From Bagarius yarrelli (Eukaryota > Chordata > Actinopteri > Siluriformes > Sisoridae): a DNA stretch of 64,000 nt. Made by a program: the position numbers and the translations under genes. Of the stretch, positions 47,291-56,598 are shown piece after piece (the first letter of the stretch is position 1; each line of letters starts with the position of its first letter). Location of the stretch: the NCBI GenBank assembly GCA_005784505.1, contig VCAZ01000005.1:2122001-2186000 (forward strand). The letters are read 5' to 3'. Under the pieces are notes generated by a model. It worked only from the letters and a program-made list of their open reading frames with translations, did no database searches and was not told the origin of the DNA.

Positions 47291-48712
47291 AAGTTTAAAT
47301 TTAACTTTATTCCCATTTTTAGGAACACTATTATACCTCTATTCACTGTGGTATCTGACACACATAAAGAGATTATAGCAGTTCGATTCACAGCCGTTAG
47401 GGTGCCTGTATAATCGGAAATCGCATCAGGTAGACAAGAAAACCAAACCCGAGGCACCTGAAACAAGCAGCAAGTGTTGTGAGGGGCATAGCAAACACGC
47501 CATGGCGATTTCCCCTAACGAGAGGTTATATTTTAGGGTGCAAGAATGTGAAATGAATGAGGAAGTACAGGAGGTCTGGGCTTTGACATTTTGTTTGTTC
47601 TAGCAGGCAAAATGGAAGACATACATTGTTCCTTATTGCCTAAAGACCCACAATGCAATTCCAGCCCTTCAGTGGTCACTCGGGGAGTGTGCTCCAGGAG
47701 TCACATGGTCAGATGGATCGCATCAATTTACCAAACCACAACAACAAAAGACGACCCCCCTCCTTTTTGTTCTCTCTTTCGGGCTTTCGCACGGCACCTG
47801 GTGTGTTACGATACGAATAAAGCGCAAGTAAATATGTTGGCGTTCTTGTTTGGTTCTAAACGTGATAAATGAAACGTGTGTGTGTGTGTGCCTGTTGTGG
47901 CTTGGCCGAGCACAAAAGTGCTACATCAGTCCACAATGTGGACTTAGATCGCCACCCACTGGATGATTTAACACCAAGCTACGCAATGACTTTGTGCCTT
48001 TCTTTATTGTTTTTTTCTTTTATGTTCTCCGTTCCAAATTTTAAACCACTGCTGAATCTTTAATCAGTTTCTCTAGTTTAAAACATAAAACTGGTTAAAA
48101 CATCAGCCCTGAAGAGGGCAAACCAGAGCAACGTGGAAATTAGTGTTAGTTTGGGTTTGGAATATTCAACATTAATGGCGTTATACAAGCCATGAAGATG
48201 ATTCGAGATGTTGTGTAAGTGATGCAATGTTGATCTCACTGGGGATTAAAGTCAGAGCAGCGGTGCCGTGATGTGACATCATCAGACAGGGTTTGGATCA
48301 CAGACTCCTCTGGGGCTTATCTATGTCACATATCTTTACTGACACAGCTATTCAAATAACACATTTAAATTTTACACACAGAATAAAATACACTGTCACT
48401 TCATAATTATTTGAAAGAAATATTGCTGAAGGTTCCTATTGTGTTATACAAGTTCTGTTTTTTAGTTATTTTGGTTTTTGGTTATCCAAACTGCAGGGAA
48501 GTTGTAGGTTCACCGTCAATTTACTACTATCTTCTAATCTATTTCTTTATTATATTATTGTTATAATTATTAATATTATTATTAAAGTTCCATCTGCACA
48601 AACTGACTTGATATTATTTTTATATCTGTAATAGCTATAAATACAGTACATTTATAAGTCAAACAATACTTATTGTATAAAAGTGCACCTTTTGAACGCC
48701 TGACCATTTCAT
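47291..48712. other. Non-coding interval
   Basis: No gene was found. 47590-47870 and 48100-48330 are of higher complexity. The 93-aa ORF at 47591-47872 (with an apparent Met-rich start but no domain) is not supported. Confidence 0.4.
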
Positions 48713-48736
48713 CTGTGTGTGTGTGTGTGTGTGTGT
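48713..48736. repeat. (TG)n microsatellite
   Basis: A perfect TG run. Confidence 0.92.
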
Positions 48737-48754
48737 TTAACATTCTAGTCTTAC

Positions 48755-49350
48755 TCCTATAACAACCTCTACACTTCTAGAAAAGGCTTTGCAGTAGATT
48801 TTAAAGCATGGATGTGGAGATTTCCTTATTCATAGTATTTAATAGTATTTCTGGTACTGATGTTGGGTGAGAAGATCTGGGAAGCAGTCGTTGTTACAGT
48901 TCATCCAAAAGCTGTTCAGTGGGGATGCAGTCAGGGCTTTGTTCAGGATGCTCGAGTTAGATTAACATTTACAGCATTTTGGCAGACTCTCTGTTTTTAA
49001 TACTGACCAATTGCAGGTTAAGGGCCTTGCTTATGGTCCAGTGGCACCTATATGGTGCTGGGATCTAAACCCTGATCTTCCAATTACAGGTCCAACACCT
49101 TAACCACTAAGCTACCACTTCCCCATGTTCTTCCACGCCATATCTTTATAGAGATTTGGAGCTTTGTGCACACGGGTATTTTAATTCTGTAAAAGTGTTT
49201 GGGTTTCTTGGTTCAGGTGGTTATGTAATGTATTAACACAACCTACAAAGACATTCTAGACTGTGTAATCCAACATTGTGACAATGGTTCAAAGAGACAC
49301 TTATGTGGGTGTGCTGTTAAAGTGTCCACAAACTCCTGTGCCATATTTCT
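48755..49350 (-). mobile_element. Tc1-like transposon relic split by a SINE
   Basis: In reverse orientation, TGATGTTGGGTGAGAAGATC, CAGTTCATCCAAAAGCTGTT, GCAGTCAGGGCTTTGTTCAG, then after the SINE TTCTTCCACGCCATATCTTT, GAGCTTTGTGCACACGGG, AAAGACATTCTAGAC and AGTGTCCACAAACTCCTGTG follow the order of a known fish Tc1-like family. The frame is destroyed. The SINE at 48965-49124 sits inside it and is therefore younger. Confidence 0.75.
48965..49124 (-). mobile_element. SINE family A, minus strand, nested in Tc1 relic
   Basis: ACATTTACAGCATTTTGGCA, GGTTAAGGGCCTTGCTTATG, GGTGCTGGGATCTAAACCC and CACTAAGCTACCACTTCCCC give the reverse complement of family A. Tc1 sequence continues on either side. Confidence 0.88.
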
Positions 49351-49515
49351 TATCAGGCAGTTTACTTTTAAAAATAATATGAATATGATAAGAGAGAAAA
49401 AAATACAATAATCACAAGTGTACATTCATTTTTAAAGATTTTTTGTGTGTTTTTTAAAACGTGCTGTTATTTTAGTTTTAGTTTTTGACTGCATTGTATC
49501 CTAAAAGCCTAAAAC

Positions 49516-49816
49516 GCATTGCGGGAGTCTATCCCAGCCGTCTCTGAAATGGCAAAAGGTAGGAGGGGTACACCGTGGACAGGTCACCAGTCCATCACAG
49601 GGCCACACACTCACTCCCATGGACAATTTAGAATTACCAATTAACCTAACATACACGTTTTTGGACTGTGGGAGGAAACCGGAGTAGCTGGAGTAAACCC
49701 ACGCAAACACTAGGAGAACACGCAAACTCCACGCAGAATGACCCCTGCCCAGGAATCGAATCCAGGCCTTCTTGCTGTAGGGCAACAGTGTTAACCACTA
49801 AGCCACCGTGCTGCCT
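49516..49816 (-). mobile_element. SINE family B, minus strand
   Basis: GGAGTCTATCCCAGCCGTCT, GACAGGTCACCAGTCCATCA, TTTGGACTGTGGGAGGAAAC, GGAATCGAATCCAGG and TTAACCACTAAGCCACCGTG give the reverse complement of family B with an almost complete head. The 94-aa ORF across it is an artefact. Confidence 0.92.
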
Positions 49817-50140
49817 TACATAAAGTATACCTGGCTTGAAAAAGTTTGATGACCTTTACTTTAAAACCAGTTTAAAAACCTCCCCAGACATCCTGTCAAG
49901 TGCCATCAACGTCACTTGTCATAGCTTGTTCGGTCACAGCAGACGGTCAGGCTTGATACAGTACTGCTGGAGCAGAGAGAGTTAAAATTCTGGTGTAAGT
50001 CTGTTAGATTTCGGTGCAATGACATGAATCGTGTTTGAAAAACTGGGTTAAATGAAAGGAAAGGATTTATTTGAAGGTTTTTCTGGTGCGGTCAGGAAAG
50101 CGCTTCCTCTTCTTGAAAGCAAACACAGAGAGTATGAGGA
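49817..50140. other. Non-coding interval
   Basis: No gene was found. A scrap at 49945-49985 (CAGGCTTGATACAGTACTGC, TGGAGCAGAGAGAGTTAAA) resembles part of the SINE-like repeat at 36885. Confidence 0.45.
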
Positions 50141-50333
50141 GGAAGTGGTGGCTCAGTGGCAAGGTGTAGGACTGCTAATTGGAAGGCCGGGGTTTGATTT
50201 TTTAGCACCACTAAGTTTCCATTGCTGGGCCCCTGAGAAAGACCCTTAACCTCCCTAATTGCTCAGTTGTATAAAAGAGATAAATGTAAGTCGCTCTGGA
50301 TAAGGACGTCTGCCAAATGCTGTAAATGTAAAT
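50141..50333 (+). mobile_element. tRNA-derived SINE, family A, near full length
   Basis: GGAAGTGGTGGCTCAGTGGC, GGTTTGATTTTTTAGCACCA (altered B box), GCCCCTGAGAAAGACCCTTA, AGTCGCTCTGGATAAGGACG and AATGCTGTAAATGTAAAT. Confidence 0.9.
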
Positions 50334-50564
50334 GAGCTTCTTTTCTGCAGGCTAATCGGGCCCTCAACCAGGAGAGCACCTGAAACCGGGACCCTCAGCT
50401 TACACTCACACACACACACACTCCTGCACATCCCACTACACGCACAACCGCACTGTAAATACATATATATATATGCAATACACTGTTATATGAGACACAC
50501 AGTATATTTTTATTTTATTTTATTCGTTTTTCTTCTATTTGTTCTTATATTTTGATTTAATTTT

Positions 50565-50645
50565 TAAATCGGAGCGTTAGACGGACATTTCACTATATGT
50601 TGTCATGTGTATAATTATGTACGTCACAAATAAAATTTAATTTGA
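50565..50645 (+). mobile_element. 3' end of a dispersed repeat
   Basis: GACGGACATTTCACTATATG, GTCATGTGTATAATTATG and GTCACAAATAAAATTTAATT form the typical tail of the repeat whose reverse copy is at 46903. Upstream limits are not clear. Confidence 0.45.
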
Positions 50646-51169
50646 TTTGGAAAAAGACCACAAATTAAATTTTGGATTGAAACCTTCTAAAACAACACCA
50701 CAAGTCAAGTCTCTGGTTTTACCCTAAACCACATAAAGGTAAAAAATTCATTATTGTGTTTGTATGTTGAACAGTATTATTTTAGTGTTTGTTCTGCGGT
50801 ATGTTAACACTCAAAGATTTTAAATCCTATTCTGTAATTATTGGCTTTTACATATTTCATTTATTAAGGCTGATTCGATAATTTAAAAAAAATCCAAAAA
50901 GGAAAAAAAAAACCATAACAATAACAAAGTAGAAAAAAATTTATCCAATACTTATTATATAGTAAGAGAATATACCCTGGTGGCACTTATGATTTAAATC
51001 TGAAAGTATTTGCTTCACTACATCACCCCCTCAGCTTAAACAGAATGGGCTGAAAGAAAAAAGAAGCAAAAAACCCCTGAAATAATCACTTAAACTGAAG
51101 TATTACTTTAATACATCAATAGAAATAACCTAATTCCAACATTTTCGAAGGAGCAGGCTGCTTCGCTCT

Positions 51170-51500
51170 AGGCTAGAGTATAATGTGAGTAAAAGCATAT
51201 CTGGTGGCACTCTGAATTAGAGGGGTAAGCCGGTGTGCGGTTGAGTGAGAGGCAGCTGGGGTAATAGGCAGTGTGGATATTAAAGTTAATAAAATCACAT
51301 GGAAGAAGACAGATATGCAACTTGATCAAGTACCGCGATAAGGGGGGCATAACATTAGGCCACGGCACTCTGACAAGGGTGAACCGCTAATAGCGAAGCC
51401 TTTGCAGCACATCAAACACTGTGTGTATTTACTGTGACTGAGGTCAGTTGGGCTGTACTGCCCCTAATATCTAATGCCTCCCACCTCTGTTTTCATCGCT
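51170..51500. promoter_or_regulatory. Candidate conserved non-coding block
   Basis: It contains GATATTAAAGTTAATAAAAT, GCAACTTGATCAAGTACCGC and AACCGCTAATAGCGAAGCC (an inverted CGCTAATAGCG). It is unique DNA without coding signs, listed as a possible enhancer. Confidence 0.25.
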
Positions 51501-52009
51501 CCTCATCATTGGAGAGCATAAATCAGCTCACTAGTTCATTTTATCACCGTCATTTTGTGGTTATTTGTTCTTGTCATTCAGAAAACACAACCATCACCTA
51601 CGGGTTTCCATCAGAGTCCTGTGTGTGTGTCACGCTGCAAATATATACAGGAATCAGACAAGTAAATGCCACAGCCTGGAGTCATTTTAAAAATTTGTGG
51701 TTGGGGAAACCGCCTGGCGAAAGCTGTTCTGAGAGATGCTGTTTGTAGGCTTTGGCATTGAAAATAAAAAAATCGGTGATTTATGTCACGATGTACTAAA
51801 TGTATCAAAGATATGAAAGATTTTGACAAGAGCATCAACTGCTCGCTACGGAAAACACAGGAAGCTGAAAAAAGAAAACAAAGTAGGGCTTTTTTTCATC
51901 GTCCCCCCCTCTCTAATCTTTTAAACCACATCTTACACTAGTGTATTCCCGTCCATAAACAGTTTATGATTAACTGCCTTTGTACTTAATTAAAACAATA
52001 AATCCAAAC

Positions 52010-52280
52010 CGTGCATTAGGGATGTTAGCAACCTCTCCCTTCGCCTCCTCCCGTCTCTCGACCTCCGCTCGGGCCATGCTGAGCCACTGGACCTTCATCG
52101 CGTGGCATGCAGAAATGACGGCACCGATGTGCTCTTATTACTCCCTCTCTTTCTCTCGCACCCAAATTGCACAAATCACACTGAGATAATTTCATTCATA
52201 TTTCACTTGCAGCACAGGAGGGTCTGTGACAGGGGCCTAATCACATTCCCCAGTCCTGAGGGGTTGCACTGTGTCTCAGA
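52010..52280. promoter_or_regulatory. Candidate conserved non-coding block
   Basis: GC-richer unique block with CTCGGGCCATGCTGAGCC, ATGACGGCACCGATGTGCTC and GAGATAATTTCATTCATATT. No ORF is supported. It is a candidate from composition only. Confidence 0.22.
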
Positions 52281-53269
52281 GATAGAGCGCTAGTTTGCTT
52301 GTGTATGCTGTGACTAGGAACCCCATGTTTTATCATGGCCTCACTTTTGTCTGATTTTGTTCCTGTAGCGCATATGGACTATTTAAGGTTATATGATGAG
52401 TTGAACATACAACTTTTTTTCCTAGACTGTTTTCTTTATAGGAAATGTTGCATGGCTATTCATTTTTTTTGTCGTTATTAAGAATCAAAATGATTAACTG
52501 GAGGTTTTTTTTATTAAAAAAATGATTCAGAAGATTAACATTTTTAAGCTATTTGATATTAGTGGAGTTGTGTTATGTTGCAAAGATCTCATTATAACAC
52601 AAATTCAGAGGTGTAATGTAATAAAGTGATAATACTTTGCTGCAGTACTTCCTACTTGTAGGAAGACTTTAATTTACTTGGGTTTAATTAGTTAGTTAAA
52701 TTATTGTTAGTTAGTTAGTTAGTTAAACTTGTGCTCGCCCAACAGTTATTTCATTTTAGCGAGTGACTCATTTTGATTCCGTGCCATGGCAGATTTAATA
52801 ATAGAGGCACAAGTAGCAACGGAAAGCAATTACCTGGTGACAAACGCTATTTCTGTCAATAAATACTTGCGGCCATATTTTTCAAGACATGTTCACTTAT
52901 GGAAGAAAGGAGTCTTGAAATGTTTCTTTATTCAGGTCAAAACTCTTCTATGTTTACATTTTCTTTACAGCTTTTTCAGTTGGCTTTTTGTTTTACTGAG
53001 TACAGCTATTTACAAGATATTTAATAACTGAACTAATTTAATATTTAGATGAACAGGTGCATCATCTTATGTAAACTAAAAGTTTCCAAGCCTTTTTATG
53101 ATTTTAGTTTTGTGACCTACAGCTCAAAATAATTAAATACACGTCTCTCAAATCACTAGAATATTTCGTCCATGTTGAGAAAATCACTTTCTTATACCAC
53201 CACTCTTGCAGTCCAGTTCAGTACAAACTTCCACAATCATAGAGAAGACTGTTGTCTTGACAGAAAGAC

Positions 53270-53374
53270 AAAAAAAAAGGAAAGAATGGAAAAAGAAAGA
53301 AAGAAAGAAAGGAAGAAAGAGAGGGTGGAAGAAAAAATGGAAAAAAGAAAGAAAGAATGGAGGAACGAAAAAAT

Positions 53375-53441
<67 letters not shown>

Positions 53442-53450
53442 AAAAAATAG
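53270..53450. repeat. (GAAA)n microsatellite, left part
   Basis: GAAA repeats are perfect from about 53378 to 53442 and degenerate (GGAA, GGAAC) to the left. The array is followed directly by a SINE, with more GAAA beyond it. Confidence 0.93.
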
Positions 53451-53454
53451 GGAA

Positions 53455-53612
53455 GTGATCGCGGAGTGACTGGTGTTCGATTCCCAGCCCCACCAAGCCA
53501 CCAGTGTGGGCCCCAGAGTAAGGTCCTTAACCACCAATTGTTCAGTTGTATAAAAGAGATGAATGTAAGTTGCTCTGGATAGGGACGTCTGCCAAATGCT
53601 GTAAATGTAAAT
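53455..53612 (+). mobile_element. SINE family A, 5'-truncated, inside a GAAA array
   Basis: It starts at the B box region (TGGTGTTCGATTCCCAGCCC), then CACCAAGCCACCAGTGTGGG, CCTTAACCACCAATTGTTCA, GTTGCTCTGGATAGGGACG and CTGTAAATGTAAATG. Purine-rich GAAA sequence lies on both sides. Confidence 0.9.
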
Positions 53613-53725
53613 GAAAAAAAAAGAGTGGAAGAAAGAAAGAAAGACAGAAAGAATAAGGAAAGAATGGAAAAAGAAAGAAAGAATGGAAAAAAAGAAAGAA
53701 AGATAGAAGGAATGAAGGAAAAAAG
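53613..53725. repeat. (GAAA)n microsatellite, right part
   Basis: Degenerate GAAA/GGAAT units continue from the SINE end. Minus-strand Ser-Phe-Leu ORFs spanning 53184-53761 come from these arrays and are not genes. Confidence 0.9.
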
Positions 53726-53810
53726 AAGTAGTGAGCACACACAATCTAATAGTCTATACATAATGAATAGTGGTGTGCCGTTTAACCGAGTGTGATGTAC
53801 CGTTTGGACG

Positions 53811-53821
53811 CTAGATGGCGC
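53811..53821 (+). promoter_or_regulatory. CTCF-like core motif near the candidate promoter
   Basis: CTAGATGGCGC matches the right half of the CTCF core (YAGRKGGCRC). The CCA part to the left is poor. The match is weak to moderate. Confidence 0.3.
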
Positions 53822-53889
53822 ACATTAAATGCACATTTCAATCAGCTCGTTCTGGAAAACCTTCTTGTTACCGTTCACTCAGTTGAATA

Positions 53890-54136
53890 TCAGGGGGCGT
53901 GGCTTGTAAGGAAACAGGTGGGTGGGGTGAACAATACGCGCCACCGTGGTTGACGTCACGTATAAATTCCTGTCTGGTCACCTGACCAAGATGTGTCACG
54001 TGATCTGCGCTCCATTCTCGCCATTTTGAGCACAGCGTGAGAAAAAAAGTAATACTTTTTTTTTTTACTGCCTGAGAATAAAAGCTGCGAATCACGAGCG
54101 CCAGGGGGCCAAAGATCATTCAGAGTTGCCGCATCA
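53890..54136 (+). promoter_or_regulatory. znf507: Candidate znf507 promoter and first non-coding exon
   Basis: This CpG-richer block stands out in AT-rich surroundings 2.5 kb upstream of the first coding exon. It holds a KLF/Sp-like GGGGGCGTGG (53893-53902), a perfect CRE TGACGTCA (53951-53958), a TATA-like TATAAATT (53961-53968), the palindrome TGGTCA-CC-TGACCA (53975-53988), an E-box in GTCACGTGAT (core 53997-54002), and a YY1-like site on the minus strand (CAAAATGGCG, 54018-54027). A good splice donor, CA|GTAAGTAA, sits at 54137. The coding exon begins with only two untranslated bases after its acceptor, so at least one upstream 5' UTR exon must exist. This block is the best candidate. The role is inferred and has no transcript support. 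Confidence 0.5.
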
Positions 54137-54257
54137 GTAAGTAACTCTGACCGCCTGCTTATAAAAGTCGCATGATTCCGAGCTGATTATTAAACAACGC
54201 CAGTTTTTAGGCGTTTTATTTTCCACACTGTCGTTGCTTCAATGTGAGAGTCGGCCG

Positions 54258-54374
54258 AGTCCCAAAGCGCCTTCATTCTCTTTAGCTAGTGCACTTACAC
54301 TAAGGTCTAAACGGGTCTGTCGTACCCTATGTAGTGCATATGTATAGGGTGTAAGGGCACATTCGGGATTCTGC
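54258..54374. mobile_element. Short MITE-like repeat fragment
   Basis: GAGTCCCAAAGCGCCTTCAT and TAGTGCACTTACACTA at the left mirror CCTATGTAGTGCATATG and CATTCGGGATTCTG at the right. This resembles a widespread vertebrate or fish element with TTTGGGA-type ends and GTAGTGCAC subterminal motifs. The limits are approximate. Confidence 0.4.
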
Positions 54375-54633
54375 CAGGTCCTCCGCCGTGTAGAGAAGAC
54401 GAGAAACATCGCAATTCTAAACGTCGTGTTTTAATAGCGTTAAACATGTCCAACCTGAAATACATCGTATATTTTATAATTTTTTTTACCTAAACCACCA
54501 TAGAAATTGTTTAAGGCAGACATTTTACATTTTATTATTATTTTCTGTTGATGGTCCTTTTAGTGCCGTTTGATATTTCATGTTTTAAGCCTGCAATTTG
54601 GTTATAAACTCCCATCCTGTATGTTGGTCTGAA

Positions 54634-54634
<1 letters not shown>

Positions 54635-54667
<33 letters not shown>
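54635..54667. repeat. (CA)n microsatellite
   Basis: A perfect CA run with one T interruption at the end. Confidence 0.95.
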
Positions 54668-54674
<7 letters not shown>

Positions 54675-55349
54675 TGAGATAAAACATATCTAACAGTCCT
54701 GATGTTATTGCATTCACTGCTACCTAGGACTTTTTAAGTACTCTATTTTGGTCCCGCTGTGTTTCTAATACACGCGTGTGTGTGTGTGTTATAAGGAAGT
54801 AAAATCCTGCTTTCAGACCCACTGTCCCAATAAAAGCAGAAGTTGAGGCATATTTTGTGGTCAGTTAGGGAAAGTGTAGAAACCATATATTTATTTTTTC
54901 TTCTCATACAAAGTGACCGCGTGTTTTACCCCTTCAGGTGCAGTTAACGCACATTCTAACACACATTCTAATATTCTAACACATTCTAATATGAAGAAAA
55001 TGTTGACTAAGTTTAGTGGAAAAGTCTATAAGGAAGTCACAATGTGATAAATGACCACATACCTGCTATAATAGTTTTGGGTATTTGATACTCGGCTCCT
55101 GCTGACCTGCCCCGGGGGTCAGATGCCTCTTAAGGCAAACAGCTGACTCTTCAGCTGTAACTATTGGATGATAGTTAAGTTTGTAGAGCGTTGACCTTGT
55201 TCAACAGTCTGTATAGCTGAGAAACTAAACAAGGGAAATTGATCAAGTTTGGGGTTAAATTAATAATAAGTAAAAATAGTTAGAATATCATTATATATAA
55301 ACATAGTTATAATATTATTGTAATATATATTTAAAAAAAAGTTAGATTA

Positions 55350-55351
55350 TC

Positions 55352-55389
<38 letters not shown>

Positions 55390-55414
55390 CTATCTATATC
55401 TATATCTCTAATAT

Positions 55415-55445
<31 letters not shown>

Positions 55446-55450
55446 TCATA

Positions 55451-55507
<57 letters not shown>

Positions 55508-55549
55508 TATATATATATAGATATATATAGATATTATATATAGATATAT

Positions 55550-55635
<86 letters not shown>

Positions 55636-55645
55636 TCATATATAC

Positions 55646-55705
<60 letters not shown>

Positions 55706-55745
55706 ACATACCGATATATATATATTAGATATATTATATTCTATA
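55350..55745. repeat. Very long AT dinucleotide array
   Basis: About 400 bases of almost pure TA repeats, with interruptions such as TATCTATCTATATCTATATC, ACCGATATA, CATATATA and TAGATATA. It lies 0.85 kb upstream of the znf507 start codon, inside the putative first intron. Assembly length here may be unreliable. Confidence 0.97.
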
Positions 55746-56598
55746 TATAATACATGGTTACATTATCATTATATTATACATATAAACATGGTTAGAATAT
55801 CATTATATATAAAACATAGTTATAATATTATAATATATATTTAAAAATAGTTAGATTATCATTGTAAAATATATAGTTAGAACAACATTATATTATAATA
55901 ATGTTAAAAGTTAAAAGTAATCTCGTATTGCAGTGAGATTTTAGTTGCATTAGCAGAACTGAAATATAGGAAATATAAATAGTTTGTGTCTGTGTTGATT
56001 TGGGACAGATATTTTAGGTTTTACTCTGAGTACAGAGACATCTTGTCCTTTCTATTGGAGCATAAACCTTCTGTTTAATAATTTTAACCAGCTATTTATA
56101 ACTATAGCGCTATGTCAGTTATAATTCACCCCAGTTGTCAACCAAGTCACAATCCGGCATATGATAAATAAATGTTTTTAAGTGGTTTAGTTCATCTGCA
56201 AGGCTAATAAATGTTTTAGTACACACAAATCGAACACTAAGCCATAATATAACGTTCCTGCTCTCTAACACACGATCACCTCGCAGATTAAAAAAAATAA
56301 ATAAAAGTGCAGCCGAGACTCCTGAGTTAAAATAATAACTTTTATATCTGATTTAAGATCAGTTATAAAAGATCAGATGAAAGATCATCTCTCACACTGA
56401 AGGTTTTCTGCGAAATGGGCAAAGAAAGTGTGGTATTATTGCTGTATTTCGATATCGGTTGGCTTAAACGAGATGATTCACATTGAGGATATTAGACATT
56501 TTCATTCTTTTTACAAATACCTTTAAACATTACCAATTCAAGAAATTTCTATTGGGAAATTTTGTTTAAGTATTGGTTTTGATTGTTTGTGTGTAGGT

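Larger units (their letters stand above)
50646..53269. other. Non-coding interval with candidate regulatory blocks
   Basis: No gene was found. 51170-51500 and 52010-52280 are GC-balanced non-repetitive blocks. A (TTAG)n run lies at 52686-52722. The 81-aa ORF at 52786-53031 (starting in a fair Kozak-like CCATGG context) shows no domain and is not accepted. Confidence 0.4.
54137..56596 (+). other. Putative intron 1 of znf507
   Basis: This non-coding interval lies between the candidate donor at 54137 and the certain acceptor at 56596. It holds a short repeat-like palindromic fragment (54258-54374), a CA run (54635-54667), a TG run near 54775 and a very long AT array (55350-55745). The rest is AT-rich with no ORF or other feature I can support. 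Its right boundary is firm; its left boundary depends on the candidate first exon. Confidence 0.45.

Noticed and set aside
52786..53031. 81-aa ORF with a CCATGG start context
   Set aside because: No domain, splice signals or family resemblance; length is within chance for this sequence.
53184..53761. Minus-strand ORFs of 92-186 aa rich in Ser, Phe and Leu
   Set aside because: They are translations of the GAAA arrays and the SINE between them.
56587..56598. Four extra residues (MCVG) upstream of the znf507 ATG
   Set aside because: This needs a TTG start and lies across the GTGTGTAG splice acceptor. The ATG at 56599 matches the family start MEESS.
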